Shown here: in pieces, positions 1 through 5,702 of the stretch
Layout of the letters: each line of letters opens with the position of its first letter
Position numbering within the stretch: the stretch's first letter is position 1
DNA from: a bacterium HR32
GTDB taxonomy: Bacteria; Sysuimicrobiota; Sysuimicrobiia; Sysuimicrobiales; Sysuimicrobiaceae
Length of the DNA stretch: 6,813 nucleotides
Assembly (NCBI GenBank): GCA_002898935.1
Contig: BEII01000095.1
Location: 1 to 6,813, forward strand
Direction of reading: 5' to 3'
Translations under genes and position numbers: made by a program
The notes under the pieces: generated by a model
Told to the model about the DNA's origin: nothing
The model's input: the letters and a program-made list of their open reading frames with translations, nothing else
Databases searched by the model: none

Positions 1-105
1 GGAACGCGAGCCCGGGCACAGGCAGAGGTGCCGCACCCCACCGCGCACGAGCTCGTCCACGAGCGCTCCGCAGAAGGCGTACGCTGCGTTCTCCGGACGC
101 CTCAC
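1..105 (-). CDS. menD: MenD N-terminus (SEPHCHC synthase), partial at left edge
   Basis: MenD is a thiamine-diphosphate enzyme that joins isochorismate and 2-oxoglutarate to give SEPHCHC, the second step of classical menaquinone synthesis in the cytoplasm. Only 35 codons are present before the window ends. From a GTG at 105 the peptide contains CGALVDELVRGGVRHLCLCP and then GSRS. This is the characteristic MenD N-terminus, in which a helix ending in an ELV-R-GV-H stretch leads into a PGSRS loop (residues 31-35 here) involved in substrate binding in known MenD proteins. The GTG overlaps the menF stop by four bases (GTGA), which indicates translational coupling. A GGAGG lies four bases upstream (114-110), a slightly short spacing. 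No other start codon precedes the conserved region. menF followed by menD is a common order, which supports the call. The rest of the gene lies off the left edge. Confidence 0.9.
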   Translation of the reverse strand, partial: MRRPENAAYAFCGALVDELVRGGVRHLCLCPGSRS

Positions 106-1448
106 AGGCCCTCCGCGCCCATCGCCTCCAGCAGGGGCAGGAGCTTAACCTGGGACTCCGCGTACTCCGCCTCCGGGTCGGAACCGGCCACGATCCCGCA
201 GCCCGCGAAGGCCCACGCCCGGCCTGGCGTGATCAGCGCCGACCGGATGGCCACCACGAGCTCTGCGGCCTGCGCGCTCACCCACCCCACCACGCCCGCG
301 TACCAACCGCGGTCCAGGGGCTCGTGCTCCCGCAGCCAACGCTGCGCCAGATCGACCGGTGAGCCGGCCACCGCAGGCGTCGGGTGCAAGGCCAAAGCCG
401 CGGTCACCGCGTCGGCAGGAGGCGAAAGCCGCCCTGCGAACCGCGTGCGCAGGTGCTGTACGTTCCGAAGCGCCAGCACCTCCCGGCGGCCTTCCCACGT
501 CCGAACGCACCGCCGCTCGAGCACCGCCCGCACGTGGTCGGCCACCAGTTCGTGCTCCCAGCGCTGCTTGGGGCTTGCCTCCAGCTGCCGGCGGAGGAGG
601 TCGTCCTCTTCGGACGTCCTGCCACGGGGAGCGGTCCCTGCCAGCGCCTCCGTGACCACACGTCCGCCGCGGACAAACGCCAGCCGCTCCGGCGTGGCGC
701 CGAGGAAGGTCGCGCCCGCGCGGGCGTTGGCGAAGACGGTGCACGTCGGGTAGCGGGCCTGCAGCCGGCGCACGACCTCGGCGGGGCCGGATCCGCCCTC
801 GAGCTCGACGCTGCGGGCCAGGACCACCTTTTGGAGCGGCCCCGCGCGGCAGCAGGCTTCGGCGTGGGCCACACAGGACTTCCACGCGTCCGCGGACGGG
901 CGTTCCGCCACGACCCGGGCGCCGACGGGTGTTGCATCCGCTTCGTCCGCGGGCCAGCGCTCTGCCCACGCCAGAGTCCGCTCGACTTCCTCCAGCAAGT
1001 CCGTCGCCCCGGCCACGCAAGCGAGGGCCACGTACGGCCTGCCCCGCACGCGCAGCCAAAGCACCCGGGGCACGCTCACGATCGAGGCGGGAAATCCGGC
1101 CCACACCCCTGCAGGCGCAGCCGTGGCGTCGAAGGCTACTCCGCAGAAGGCCAACGGCCCCACCGGCCCGGCGGACACCGAGCGGGCCAGTAGGGCCCTC
1201 CAGGCTCGCTCGGTCGCTTCCACCGACCCCTGGCTGGCCCACGCCTCCCCTGAGGCGGTGGCCTGCGTGCGCGTGCGGGGCGACCGCCAAAGCCAGCCAG
1301 GCGCCCGCGGCAGGGAGTAGGGGGCGATCTCAGCGCCCGCGCTGGCCCACACGAGGACGGGCTCGCCGGTCGCCCGCGCGGCTGCTGCGCAAGCGAGGGA
1401 GCGGAAGCGGTGGACGAGCTGTGCGTCGAGCAGGCCCAGCGTCGGCAC
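102..1448 (-). CDS. menF: Isochorismate synthase MenF
   Basis: MenF converts chorismate to isochorismate using magnesium, the entry step to menaquinone; the same fold also serves siderophore and salicylate synthesis. Numbered from the GTG at 1448 (448 residues, normal for the family), the chorismate-binding domain fills the C-terminal half. PLQKVVLAR carries the general-base lysine K207. GATPERL is at 250-256. TEALAGT at 266-272 carries the general-acid glutamate E267. EHELVADH is at 298-305, LHPTPAVAG at 354-362, RGWYAGVVGW at 380-389, and GCGIVAGSDPEAEYAES at 416-432 holds the metal-binding glutamates. All key positions look intact. The first ~200 residues are the less conserved N-terminal domain. 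I chose 1448 because GGAGG at 1460-1456 sits seven bases upstream. The alternative GTG at 1454 overlaps the tetR stop as GTGA but leaves only one base after the SD. The adjacent menD argues for a menaquinone rather than siderophore role. Confidence 0.94.
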   Translation of the reverse strand: MPTLGLLDAQLVHRFRSLACAAAARATGEPVLVWASAGAEIAPYSLPRAPGWLWRSPRTRTQATASGEAWASQGSVEATERAWRALLARSVSAGPVGPLAFCGVAFDATAAPAGVWAGFPASIVSVPRVLWLRVRGRPYVALACVAGATDLLEEVERTLAWAERWPADEADATPVGARVVAERPSADAWKSCVAHAEACCRAGPLQKVVLARSVELEGGSGPAEVVRRLQARYPTCTVFANARAGATFLGATPERLAFVRGGRVVTEALAGTAPRGRTSEEDDLLRRQLEASPKQRWEHELVADHVRAVLERRCVRTWEGRREVLALRNVQHLRTRFAGRLSPPADAVTAALALHPTPAVAGSPVDLAQRWLREHEPLDRGWYAGVVGWVSAQAAELVVAIRSALITPGRAWAFAGCGIVAGSDPEAEYAESQVKLLPLLEAMGAEGL

Positions 1449-1450
1449 GC

Positions 1451-2062
1451 TCACGCCTCCGGGAAGCCCACGGAGCGCAAAAGCAGCGCGGTGAGCGCCG
1501 GCACGGCCTCCCTGAGAGGTGGGTTGCGGTCGTGCAGCCAGCGCAGCACCACCTCGCTTACCGCGCCCAGCCAGGCGGCCGCAGCCAGGGCGGTGTCCTG
1601 AGCGGGGATGTCGCCCTCGGATACCGCCTCGTCCAGGTAGCCCTGCACGAGGGCCGCCAGCGCGCACCGCAGCTCCCACCGCCTGCGCTCCACCTCGGGG
1701 CTAAGCCCCACGGACTCCAGCAACAGCAGGCGTGTGAGGGCCTCGTTCTCCTCGAAGGCACCGAGGGCAGCGCGTAACGCGGCCCCCACGCGGCCCCGGG
1801 CACCCTGCGCCGCGCCGATGGCGGAGGTCACGCGCTCGGCGAGCGTGCCCGCCGCGTCGTCCAGAAGGGCTAAGAACAGGTCCTCCTTGCTGGGGAAGTG
1901 AACGTAGACCGCGCCCTTGGACACCCCGGCTTCCCGGGCCACGTCGTCCACCAGCGTCCGGTGGTAGCCGGAGGACGCGAAGGCCTGGCGTGCGGCCTCA
2001 AGGATGCGGCCGCGCGTTCGGTCCTTCTGCAAAGCACGCCTCGCCGGCGCGGTGTCTTTCAT
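1451..2062 (-). CDS. TetR/AcrR-family transcriptional repressor, first gene of the men unit
   Basis: This is a 203-residue DNA-binding repressor of usual TetR length. Residues about 17-63 form the TetR N-terminal domain: an RILEAARQAFASSGYHRT helix pair, then the helix-turn-helix LVDDVAREAGVSKGAVYVHF (37-56) and the SKEDLF segment that typically follows. The remainder is a helical ligand-binding and dimerisation domain, rich in Ala and Leu, which is too variable to name a ligand. The N-domain resembles the FadR/AcrR-like branch, but the effector cannot be read from sequence. The ATG at 2062 lies just downstream of a 20-bp palindrome and a TATACT box, which fits autorepression. No clear Shine-Dalgarno is visible. 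The stop codon touches menF (gap of two bases, or a four-base overlap if the other GTG is used), so repressor and men genes are almost certainly cotranscribed. Control of menF-menD is inferred from this layout and not shown directly. Confidence 0.92.
   Translation of the reverse strand: MKDTAPARRALQKDRTRGRILEAARQAFASSGYHRTLVDDVAREAGVSKGAVYVHFPSKEDLFLALLDDAAGTLAERVTSAIGAAQGARGRVGAALRAALGAFEENEALTRLLLLESVGLSPEVERRRWELRCALAALVQGYLDEAVSEGDIPAQDTALAAAAWLGAVSEVVLRWLHDRNPPLREAVPALTALLLRSVGFPEA
1456..1460 (-). promoter_or_regulatory. Shine-Dalgarno that decides the menF start
   Basis: GGAGG on the minus strand, embedded in the last codons of tetR. It is seven bases from the GTG at 1448 but only one base from the GTG at 1454. 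This favours the inner GTG as the menF start and couples its translation to the end of tetR. Confidence 0.65.
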
Positions 2063-2064
2063 CG

Positions 2065-2084
2065 GTGACCGACCAGTCGGTCAC
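2065..2084. promoter_or_regulatory. Palindromic operator for the TetR-family repressor
   Basis: GTGACCGACCAGTCGGTCAC has perfect nine-base inverted arms (GTGACCGAC / GTCGGTCAC) around a two-base centre. Its size and its position, between the tetR -10 box and the tetR ATG and therefore over the expected transcription start, are typical of a TetR-family autoregulatory operator. Binding there would block initiation of the tetR-menF-menD unit. I see no second full copy elsewhere in the window. Confidence 0.85.
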
Positions 2085-2090
2085 AGTATA
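2085..2090 (-). promoter_or_regulatory. -10 box of the tetR-menF-menD promoter
   Basis: TATACT on the minus strand (five of six match TATAAT) directly abuts the operator. It predicts a start near 2078 and a short leader of about 15 bases. At 16-18 bp upstream I find no good -35 (nearest are CCCGTA and CCCCGT), so the promoter may be weak or use another contact. Confidence 0.6.
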
Positions 2091-2129
2091 GCGAATTCGA
2101 GACCCATACGGGGTCCTTTCGGCACAGGG

Positions 2130-3143
2130 CTACGAGGGGCGCGCCGAGGGCACCGCGAGGGCGGCCAGCGCGGCCTTCCTGTCGAAGGCGGCCTCCACCG
2201 CGTAACGGGTCATGGTGCGCAGGTCGTCCAAGGTGAAGCCCAGCTCCCGGCAGGCCGTGTACATCTCCGCGGTGAGGTTCGTCCGCAGCAGCAGCGGATC
2301 GTCGCTGTTGATCGTCACCCGGACCCCGGCGTCGTACAGCGCCCGCAGCGGGTGCTCACGCCAGCTCCCCACGAGCCCGAGCCGCAGGTTGCTGGTGGGG
2401 CAGATCTCCAGCGCGATGCGGTGTTCCCGCAGGTACGCCACCAGCTCGGGGTCCTCCACCGCCCGGAACCCGTGGCCGATCCGCGTGGCACCCAGCTGGT
2501 AGATGATGGTCCACACCGACGCGGGGCCCGAGAACTCCCCCGCGTGCACCGTGATCCCGAGCCCTGCCTCCCGGGCTACCTCACACGCGCGGACGAACAG
2601 CGCGGGTGGGAAGTTCTCCTCGTCCCCCGCCACGTCCAGGCCCACCACACCGCAGTCCACGCAGCTGGCCGCGATCTCAGCCACCTCCGCGGCGTGCTCC
2701 GGACCCCGTTCGCGTACCAGGGTGACCACGGTCCCGGACCGCACCCCGAACTCCGCCTCCGCCCGCGCGCGTCCTTCCGCGATGGCCTCCAGCATCCCCC
2801 GCACGCCCAAGAGGGCGAACCCACGGCGCCCGCCGACCCGGATCTCCACGTACCGGACGTTTTCCGCGGCCGCTTCCCGAAGCAGCTCGTACGCCACCTG
2901 CGCCACGTTCCCGTGCGTGTACACACGGTCCGGGACCTTCCCTGCCCGCCCCAGGTACCGGAGGCGGCGCAGGCGGTCGTACCCTACGTACCGCTGTGGA
3001 TCGCTCACCAGGTAGGGTTCTGCGAGGCTCGGGGCGTGCTGCGCCTGCGCCAGGTGGCGAAGCCGTAGCGACGTCTCCAGGTGGACGTGCAACTCCGCCT
3101 TCGGGAGCTCCCGGACCGCCTCGCGTGTGATGCCCGGTTCCAT
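2130..3143 (-). CDS. add: Adenosine deaminase family protein
   Basis: This is a zinc-dependent amidohydrolase that hydrolytically removes the 6-amino group of a purine, most likely adenosine to inosine in purine salvage. From the ATG at 3143 it has 337 residues, the normal length. The family signature is complete in order: KAELHVHLE with metal ligands H19 and H21; GLDVAGDE at 168-175; HAGE at 200-203 (metal ligand H200, catalytic E203); RIGHG at 221-225 with H224; EICPTSN at 246-252; and SDDP at 280-283 with D281 and D282. One oddity is that the Gly normally following HLE/HLD is Thr24. The reading frame is open back to 3236, but a consensus promoter at 3177-3205 lies inside that extension, so 3143 is the sensible start. 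Adenine deaminase and aminodeoxyfutalosine deaminase belong to the same superfamily, so the exact substrate is not settled by motifs alone. Confidence 0.9.
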   Translation of the reverse strand: MEPGITREAVRELPKAELHVHLETSLRLRHLAQAQHAPSLAEPYLVSDPQRYVGYDRLRRLRYLGRAGKVPDRVYTHGNVAQVAYELLREAAAENVRYVEIRVGGRRGFALLGVRGMLEAIAEGRARAEAEFGVRSGTVVTLVRERGPEHAAEVAEIAASCVDCGVVGLDVAGDEENFPPALFVRACEVAREAGLGITVHAGEFSGPASVWTIIYQLGATRIGHGFRAVEDPELVAYLREHRIALEICPTSNLRLGLVGSWREHPLRALYDAGVRVTINSDDPLLLRTNLTAEMYTACRELGFTLDDLRTMTRYAVEAAFDRKAALAALAVPSARPS

Positions 3144-3176
3144 CCCCACCCCGTGTGGCCCGCGCGGTCGGGTTGG

Positions 3177-3205
3177 ATTATACTCGCGGGCTGTGGGCCG
3201 CACAA
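3177..3205 (-). promoter_or_regulatory. Promoter of the adenosine deaminase gene
   Basis: On the minus strand, TTGTGC (3205-3200) and a perfect TATAAT (3182-3177) are separated by 17 bp, the optimal sigma70 spacing. The predicted start is near 3170, giving a leader of about 27 bases before the ATG at 3143. The -35 lies inside the 5' end of the divergent glycosyltransferase gene. Confidence 0.72.
3179..3184 (+). promoter_or_regulatory. -10 box of the divergent glycosyltransferase promoter
   Basis: TATACT on the plus strand shares four base pairs with the TATAAT that serves the opposite strand. It ends eight bases before the GTG at 3193, so transcription would start at or within a couple of bases of that codon. 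The best -35 at 17 bp is TGGCCC (3156-3161), which is weak. Confidence 0.5.
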
Positions 3206-4647
3206 TCTTGACAAAGGCGCCCGCACCGTCCTCCACCCGTGCCGCCTCGACCCCGACGCCGCGGGCGCTCGCGGGTTGGCTGTCCGCCGCCTTCCTCGCC
3301 CGGCTGTTCTGCGCCCTGGCCCTGCCCGTGCTGGACGACGAAGCGTACTACTGGGTTTGGTCCCGACACCTGGACTGGGGGTATCTCGACCACCCGCCCG
3401 CGGTGGCGGCCATCCTCCACTTGGCCACCGCGGCCTTTGGAGACCACCCGCTCGGCCTGCGGTTGCCATCCCTTCTGCTGTCCGCGGCCACCGCGGGGGT
3501 CGTGTACGCGCTGGCCCGTGACCTGTACGGCGTACCCACGGCGCGCCGCACGCTCCTGACCTTCCACGCGGTGCCCTTGTTGCTGCTGGGAGGCGCCCTG
3601 GCCTCCCCAGACGCGCCGCTGCTGCTCTTCTGGAGCCTCGCCGCGTGGGCCGCGTGGCGCGCGCTCCAGGAGCCGAGGGCGTGGTGGCTCGTGGGGGTTA
3701 GCGTGGGCCTGGGGCTGATGAGCAAGTACGCCATGGCCTTCCTGCTCCCCGGGCTCGTCGTCCTGGTGGCCCTGCGGCCGGAGATGCGCCGGTCTGTGCA
3801 CCCGTACGGCGCGGCCCTGTTGGCCCTCCTGGTGTTCGCACCGAATGTGGTGTGGAACGCGCTCCACCACTGGTCGGCCTTTCGGTTCGTGCTGGAGCGG
3901 CCCGCGTGGGTGGCCTCAGGATCGCTCGGGAACCTGTTCCTGTCCGCGGCGGGGCTCGGCCTGTACCTCTCACCCGTGCTGGCGGTCCTGTTGCTGCGGG
4001 CCGCCTTCCGCCCGCGCGCGGAGCCGGACCGGTTCCTGGCCCTGCTGGCCCTGCCCACCCTGACCGTGCTGGCCGTGGGTGCCCTGGTCGGCAAGTTCAA
4101 GCCGCACTACGCCGCTCCCCTGGCAGTCCTGCTCCTGCCCGCGGTGTGCGCTTGGACCGAAAGCCGGTGGTCGCGCTGGCGGCAGGTGGGAGTGTGGTTC
4201 GGCGCGGCCCAGGGTGCGCTCGGGGTCCTCCTGGTGGCGGCTTCCCTCTGGGACGGGCGGGTCATCGCGGACCAAAGGGGGTGGGAACAGGCAGCCGCGC
4301 GGGTCCGGGCCCTCGCGTCCCCAGCAGACCCGGTGGTGGCCGTGACCTACCAGGACGGCGCGCAGGTCGCCTACGCCCTCCGCGGACGCCTCCCGGTGGT
4401 CGTCCTCCCAGGGGCCCACGCCTTCGAGCAGTGGGCGCCCGTCTCGCGCTTCCGGGGCAGGGACGCGCTCCTCGTGCACGACGCCCGCACCCCTCCGGAA
4501 GTCCCCTACGACTGGATCTGCCGGCAGGCGTACCCCTTACCCCCAGTCGTCCTCCGGGTGCGGGGCGAGGCCGTCCGGACCTTCGCGTTCGTCCGCTGCC
4601 TTGGCTTCCGGGGTCGGTGGCAGGACTTTCCCCGGCGGGCCCTGTGA
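3193..4647 (+). CDS. GT39/ArnT-like membrane glycosyltransferase (PMT_2 type, GT-C fold)
   Basis: A polytopic membrane enzyme expected to move a sugar from a polyprenyl-phosphate carrier to an envelope acceptor on the outer face of the cytoplasmic membrane. Numbered from the GTG at 3193 (484 residues): a short Pro/Ala/Thr-rich cytoplasmic tail, a first membrane helix at about 26-46, then the first outer loop LDDEAYYWVWSRHL with the acidic pair D49/E50 typical of the catalytic site, and GYLDHPP at 63-69. ASPDAPLLLF is at 137-146, SKYAMAFLLPG at 177-187, FAPNVVWNALHHWSAFRF at 215-232, and KFKPHYAAP at 301-309 before further helices. About ten hydrophobic helices are visible, followed by a soluble C-terminal domain (about 355-484). 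Substrate and acceptor cannot be named. The frame is open to 3127, but upstream starts lie inside the deaminase gene and lack an SD. GTG 3193 is favoured by the -10 just upstream; TTG 3208 is an alternative. Confidence 0.85.
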   Translation: MGRTILTKAPAPSSTRAASTPTPRALAGWLSAAFLARLFCALALPVLDDEAYYWVWSRHLDWGYLDHPPAVAAILHLATAAFGDHPLGLRLPSLLLSAATAGVVYALARDLYGVPTARRTLLTFHAVPLLLLGGALASPDAPLLLFWSLAAWAAWRALQEPRAWWLVGVSVGLGLMSKYAMAFLLPGLVVLVALRPEMRRSVHPYGAALLALLVFAPNVVWNALHHWSAFRFVLERPAWVASGSLGNLFLSAAGLGLYLSPVLAVLLLRAAFRPRAEPDRFLALLALPTLTVLAVGALVGKFKPHYAAPLAVLLLPAVCAWTESRWSRWRQVGVWFGAAQGALGVLLVAASLWDGRVIADQRGWEQAAARVRALASPADPVVAVTYQDGAQVAYALRGRLPVVVLPGAHAFEQWAPVSRFRGRDALLVHDARTPPEVPYDWICRQAYPLPPVVLRVRGEAVRTFAFVRCLGFRGRWQDFPRRAL

Positions 4648-4650
4648 CCT

Positions 4651-5691
4651 TTACGCCTGCACCGCACCCCCAGCCCGCGCCCTGGGCAGAACCGCGGCGC
4701 GGCTGCGCTGGTGGCGGAAGGGGAGCACGGGACAGGCCACCCAGTGGCCCGGGGACACCTCCTCGAACGGCGGCTCCTGCTTCGAGCAGCTCTCCACCGC
4801 GTACATGCACCGGGTGTGGAAGCGGCACCCCGGCGGCGGGTTCACGGGGCTCGGCACGTCCCCCGGGAGGATGATCCGCTCCCGCTTCACCTCCGGGTCC
4901 GGGATGGGAACGGCGGACAGCAACGCCTCGGTGTACGGGTGCTGTGGGTTCTCGAACAGCTCGTCCGCGGGAGCCAGCTCCACGATCTTCCCCAGGTACA
5001 TGACCGCGATGCGGTCGGAGATGTGCTTCACCACGGACAGGTCGTGGGCGATGAAGATGTAGGTCAGCTTGAACTCCCGCTGGAGTTCCTCCAGCAGGTT
5101 GATCACCTGCGCCTGGATGGACACGTCCAGGGCGGACACGGGCTCGTCGCAGATCACCAGCTTCGGGTTGACGGCGAGCGCGCGGGCGATGCCGATCCGC
5201 TGCCGCTGCCCGCCGCTGAACTCGTGGGGGTAGCGGTTCACGTGGTAGGGAGACAGGCCCACGATCTCCAGCAGTTCCTGGACCCGGCGGACCTTCTCCC
5301 GCCCGCGGGCGAGCCGGTGGATCTCCAGGGGCTCGCCCACGATGTCCCCCACGGTCATGCGGGGGTTCAGGGAGGAGTACGGGTCCTGGAAGATGATCTG
5401 CATGTCCCGCCGCAGGCGGCGCAGCTCTTCGCGGCTCAGCCGGAACACGTTCCGCCCCTGGAAGATCACCTCCCCCGAGGTGGGCTCCATGAGCCGCAGG
5501 ATGAGCCGCCCGGTAGTGGTCTTGCCGCACCCGCTTTCGCCCACCAGGCCCAACGTCTCCCCCTCGCGCACGGTGAAGGAAACCCCGTCCACCGCCCGCA
5601 CCGCGCCCACCGCGCGCTGCAGCAGGAACCCCTTGGTGATGGGGAAGTGCTTCACCAGGTCCCGCACCTCGAGGATCGCGTCGCCCGCCAT
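4651..5691 (-). CDS. Oligopeptide/dipeptide ABC transporter ATPase, OppF/DppF-like
   Basis: One of the two nucleotide-binding subunits that power a peptide (or nickel) importer at the inner face of the membrane. From the ATG at 5691 it has 346 residues. Walker A is GESGCGKT (51-58), the Q-loop glutamine is Q102 in IFQDPYSSLNP, the signature is FSGGQRQR (158-165), Walker B is LVICDEP (178-184) and the switch histidine is H216. DPYSSLNP and DEPVSALD are typical of the F subunit. The C-terminal oligopeptide-transporter tail has PPGCRF and four cysteines (C289, C295, C302, C320) spaced x5-x6-x17, which matches the iron-sulfur ligand pattern reported for some Dpp/Opp ATPases. Start choice: GGAGG at 5702-5698 is six bases upstream and overlaps the preceding gene's stop. 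The open frame extends to 5949, but that part is out-of-frame oppD sequence. The last ~25 residues are a low-complexity Ala/Arg tail. Confidence 0.94.
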   Translation of the reverse strand: MAGDAILEVRDLVKHFPITKGFLLQRAVGAVRAVDGVSFTVREGETLGLVGESGCGKTTTGRLILRLMEPTSGEVIFQGRNVFRLSREELRRLRRDMQIIFQDPYSSLNPRMTVGDIVGEPLEIHRLARGREKVRRVQELLEIVGLSPYHVNRYPHEFSGGQRQRIGIARALAVNPKLVICDEPVSALDVSIQAQVINLLEELQREFKLTYIFIAHDLSVVKHISDRIAVMYLGKIVELAPADELFENPQHPYTEALLSAVPIPDPEVKRERIILPGDVPSPVNPPPGCRFHTRCMYAVESCSKQEPPFEEVSPGHWVACPVLPFRHQRSRAAVLPRARAGGAVQA

Positions 5692-5697
5692 CGTCTT

Positions 5698-5702
5698 CCT
5701 CC
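5698..5702 (-). promoter_or_regulatory. Ribosome binding site of the OppF-like gene
   Basis: GGAGG on the minus strand, six bases before the ATG at 5691 and overlapping the last base of the OppD-like stop codon. It fixes the start and rejects the longer open frame that runs back into the upstream gene. Confidence 0.8.

Noticed and set aside
28..1193. Several plus-strand open frames (for example 28-753, 384-1193) opposite menF
   Set aside because: They have Arg/Pro/Ser-rich low-complexity translations and no recognisable domain, and they lie antisense to a gene with a complete catalytic motif set. Long shadow frames are expected at this GC content.
1452..1454. GTG at 1454 as the menF start (GTGA overlap with the tetR stop)
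   Set aside because: It is attractive as a four-base overlap, but the SD would be only one base away. The in-frame GTG two codons further has seven-base spacing. It is kept as an alternative.
2101..2115. Short inverted repeat GACCC-ATACG-GGGTC downstream of the deaminase as a terminator
   Set aside because: The stem is only five base pairs, with no run of T on the minus strand after it, so it does not qualify as an intrinsic terminator. It may only be chance in GC-rich DNA.
2004..3068. A 354-codon plus-strand open frame opposite the deaminase
   Set aside because: It is antisense to a fully motif-supported deaminase. Its translation is rich in His, Arg and Pro without domain features, so it is a GC-driven shadow.
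3208..3213. Perfect TTGACA on the plus strand as a -35 box
   Set aside because: No -10-like hexamer lies 16-18 bp downstream (CTCCAC at 17), and it sits inside the probable coding start of the glycosyltransferase.
3144..3236. N-terminal extension of the deaminase to 3236
   Set aside because: It would place the coding start upstream of the TATAAT promoter box and adds 31 residues without family support before the conserved N-terminus.
4262..5530. A 422-codon minus-strand open frame across the glycosyltransferase end and the OppF-like gene
   Set aside because: It is a frame-shifted shadow of the ATPase and antisense of the glycosyltransferase, and its Gly/Pro/Arg-rich sequence has no domain.
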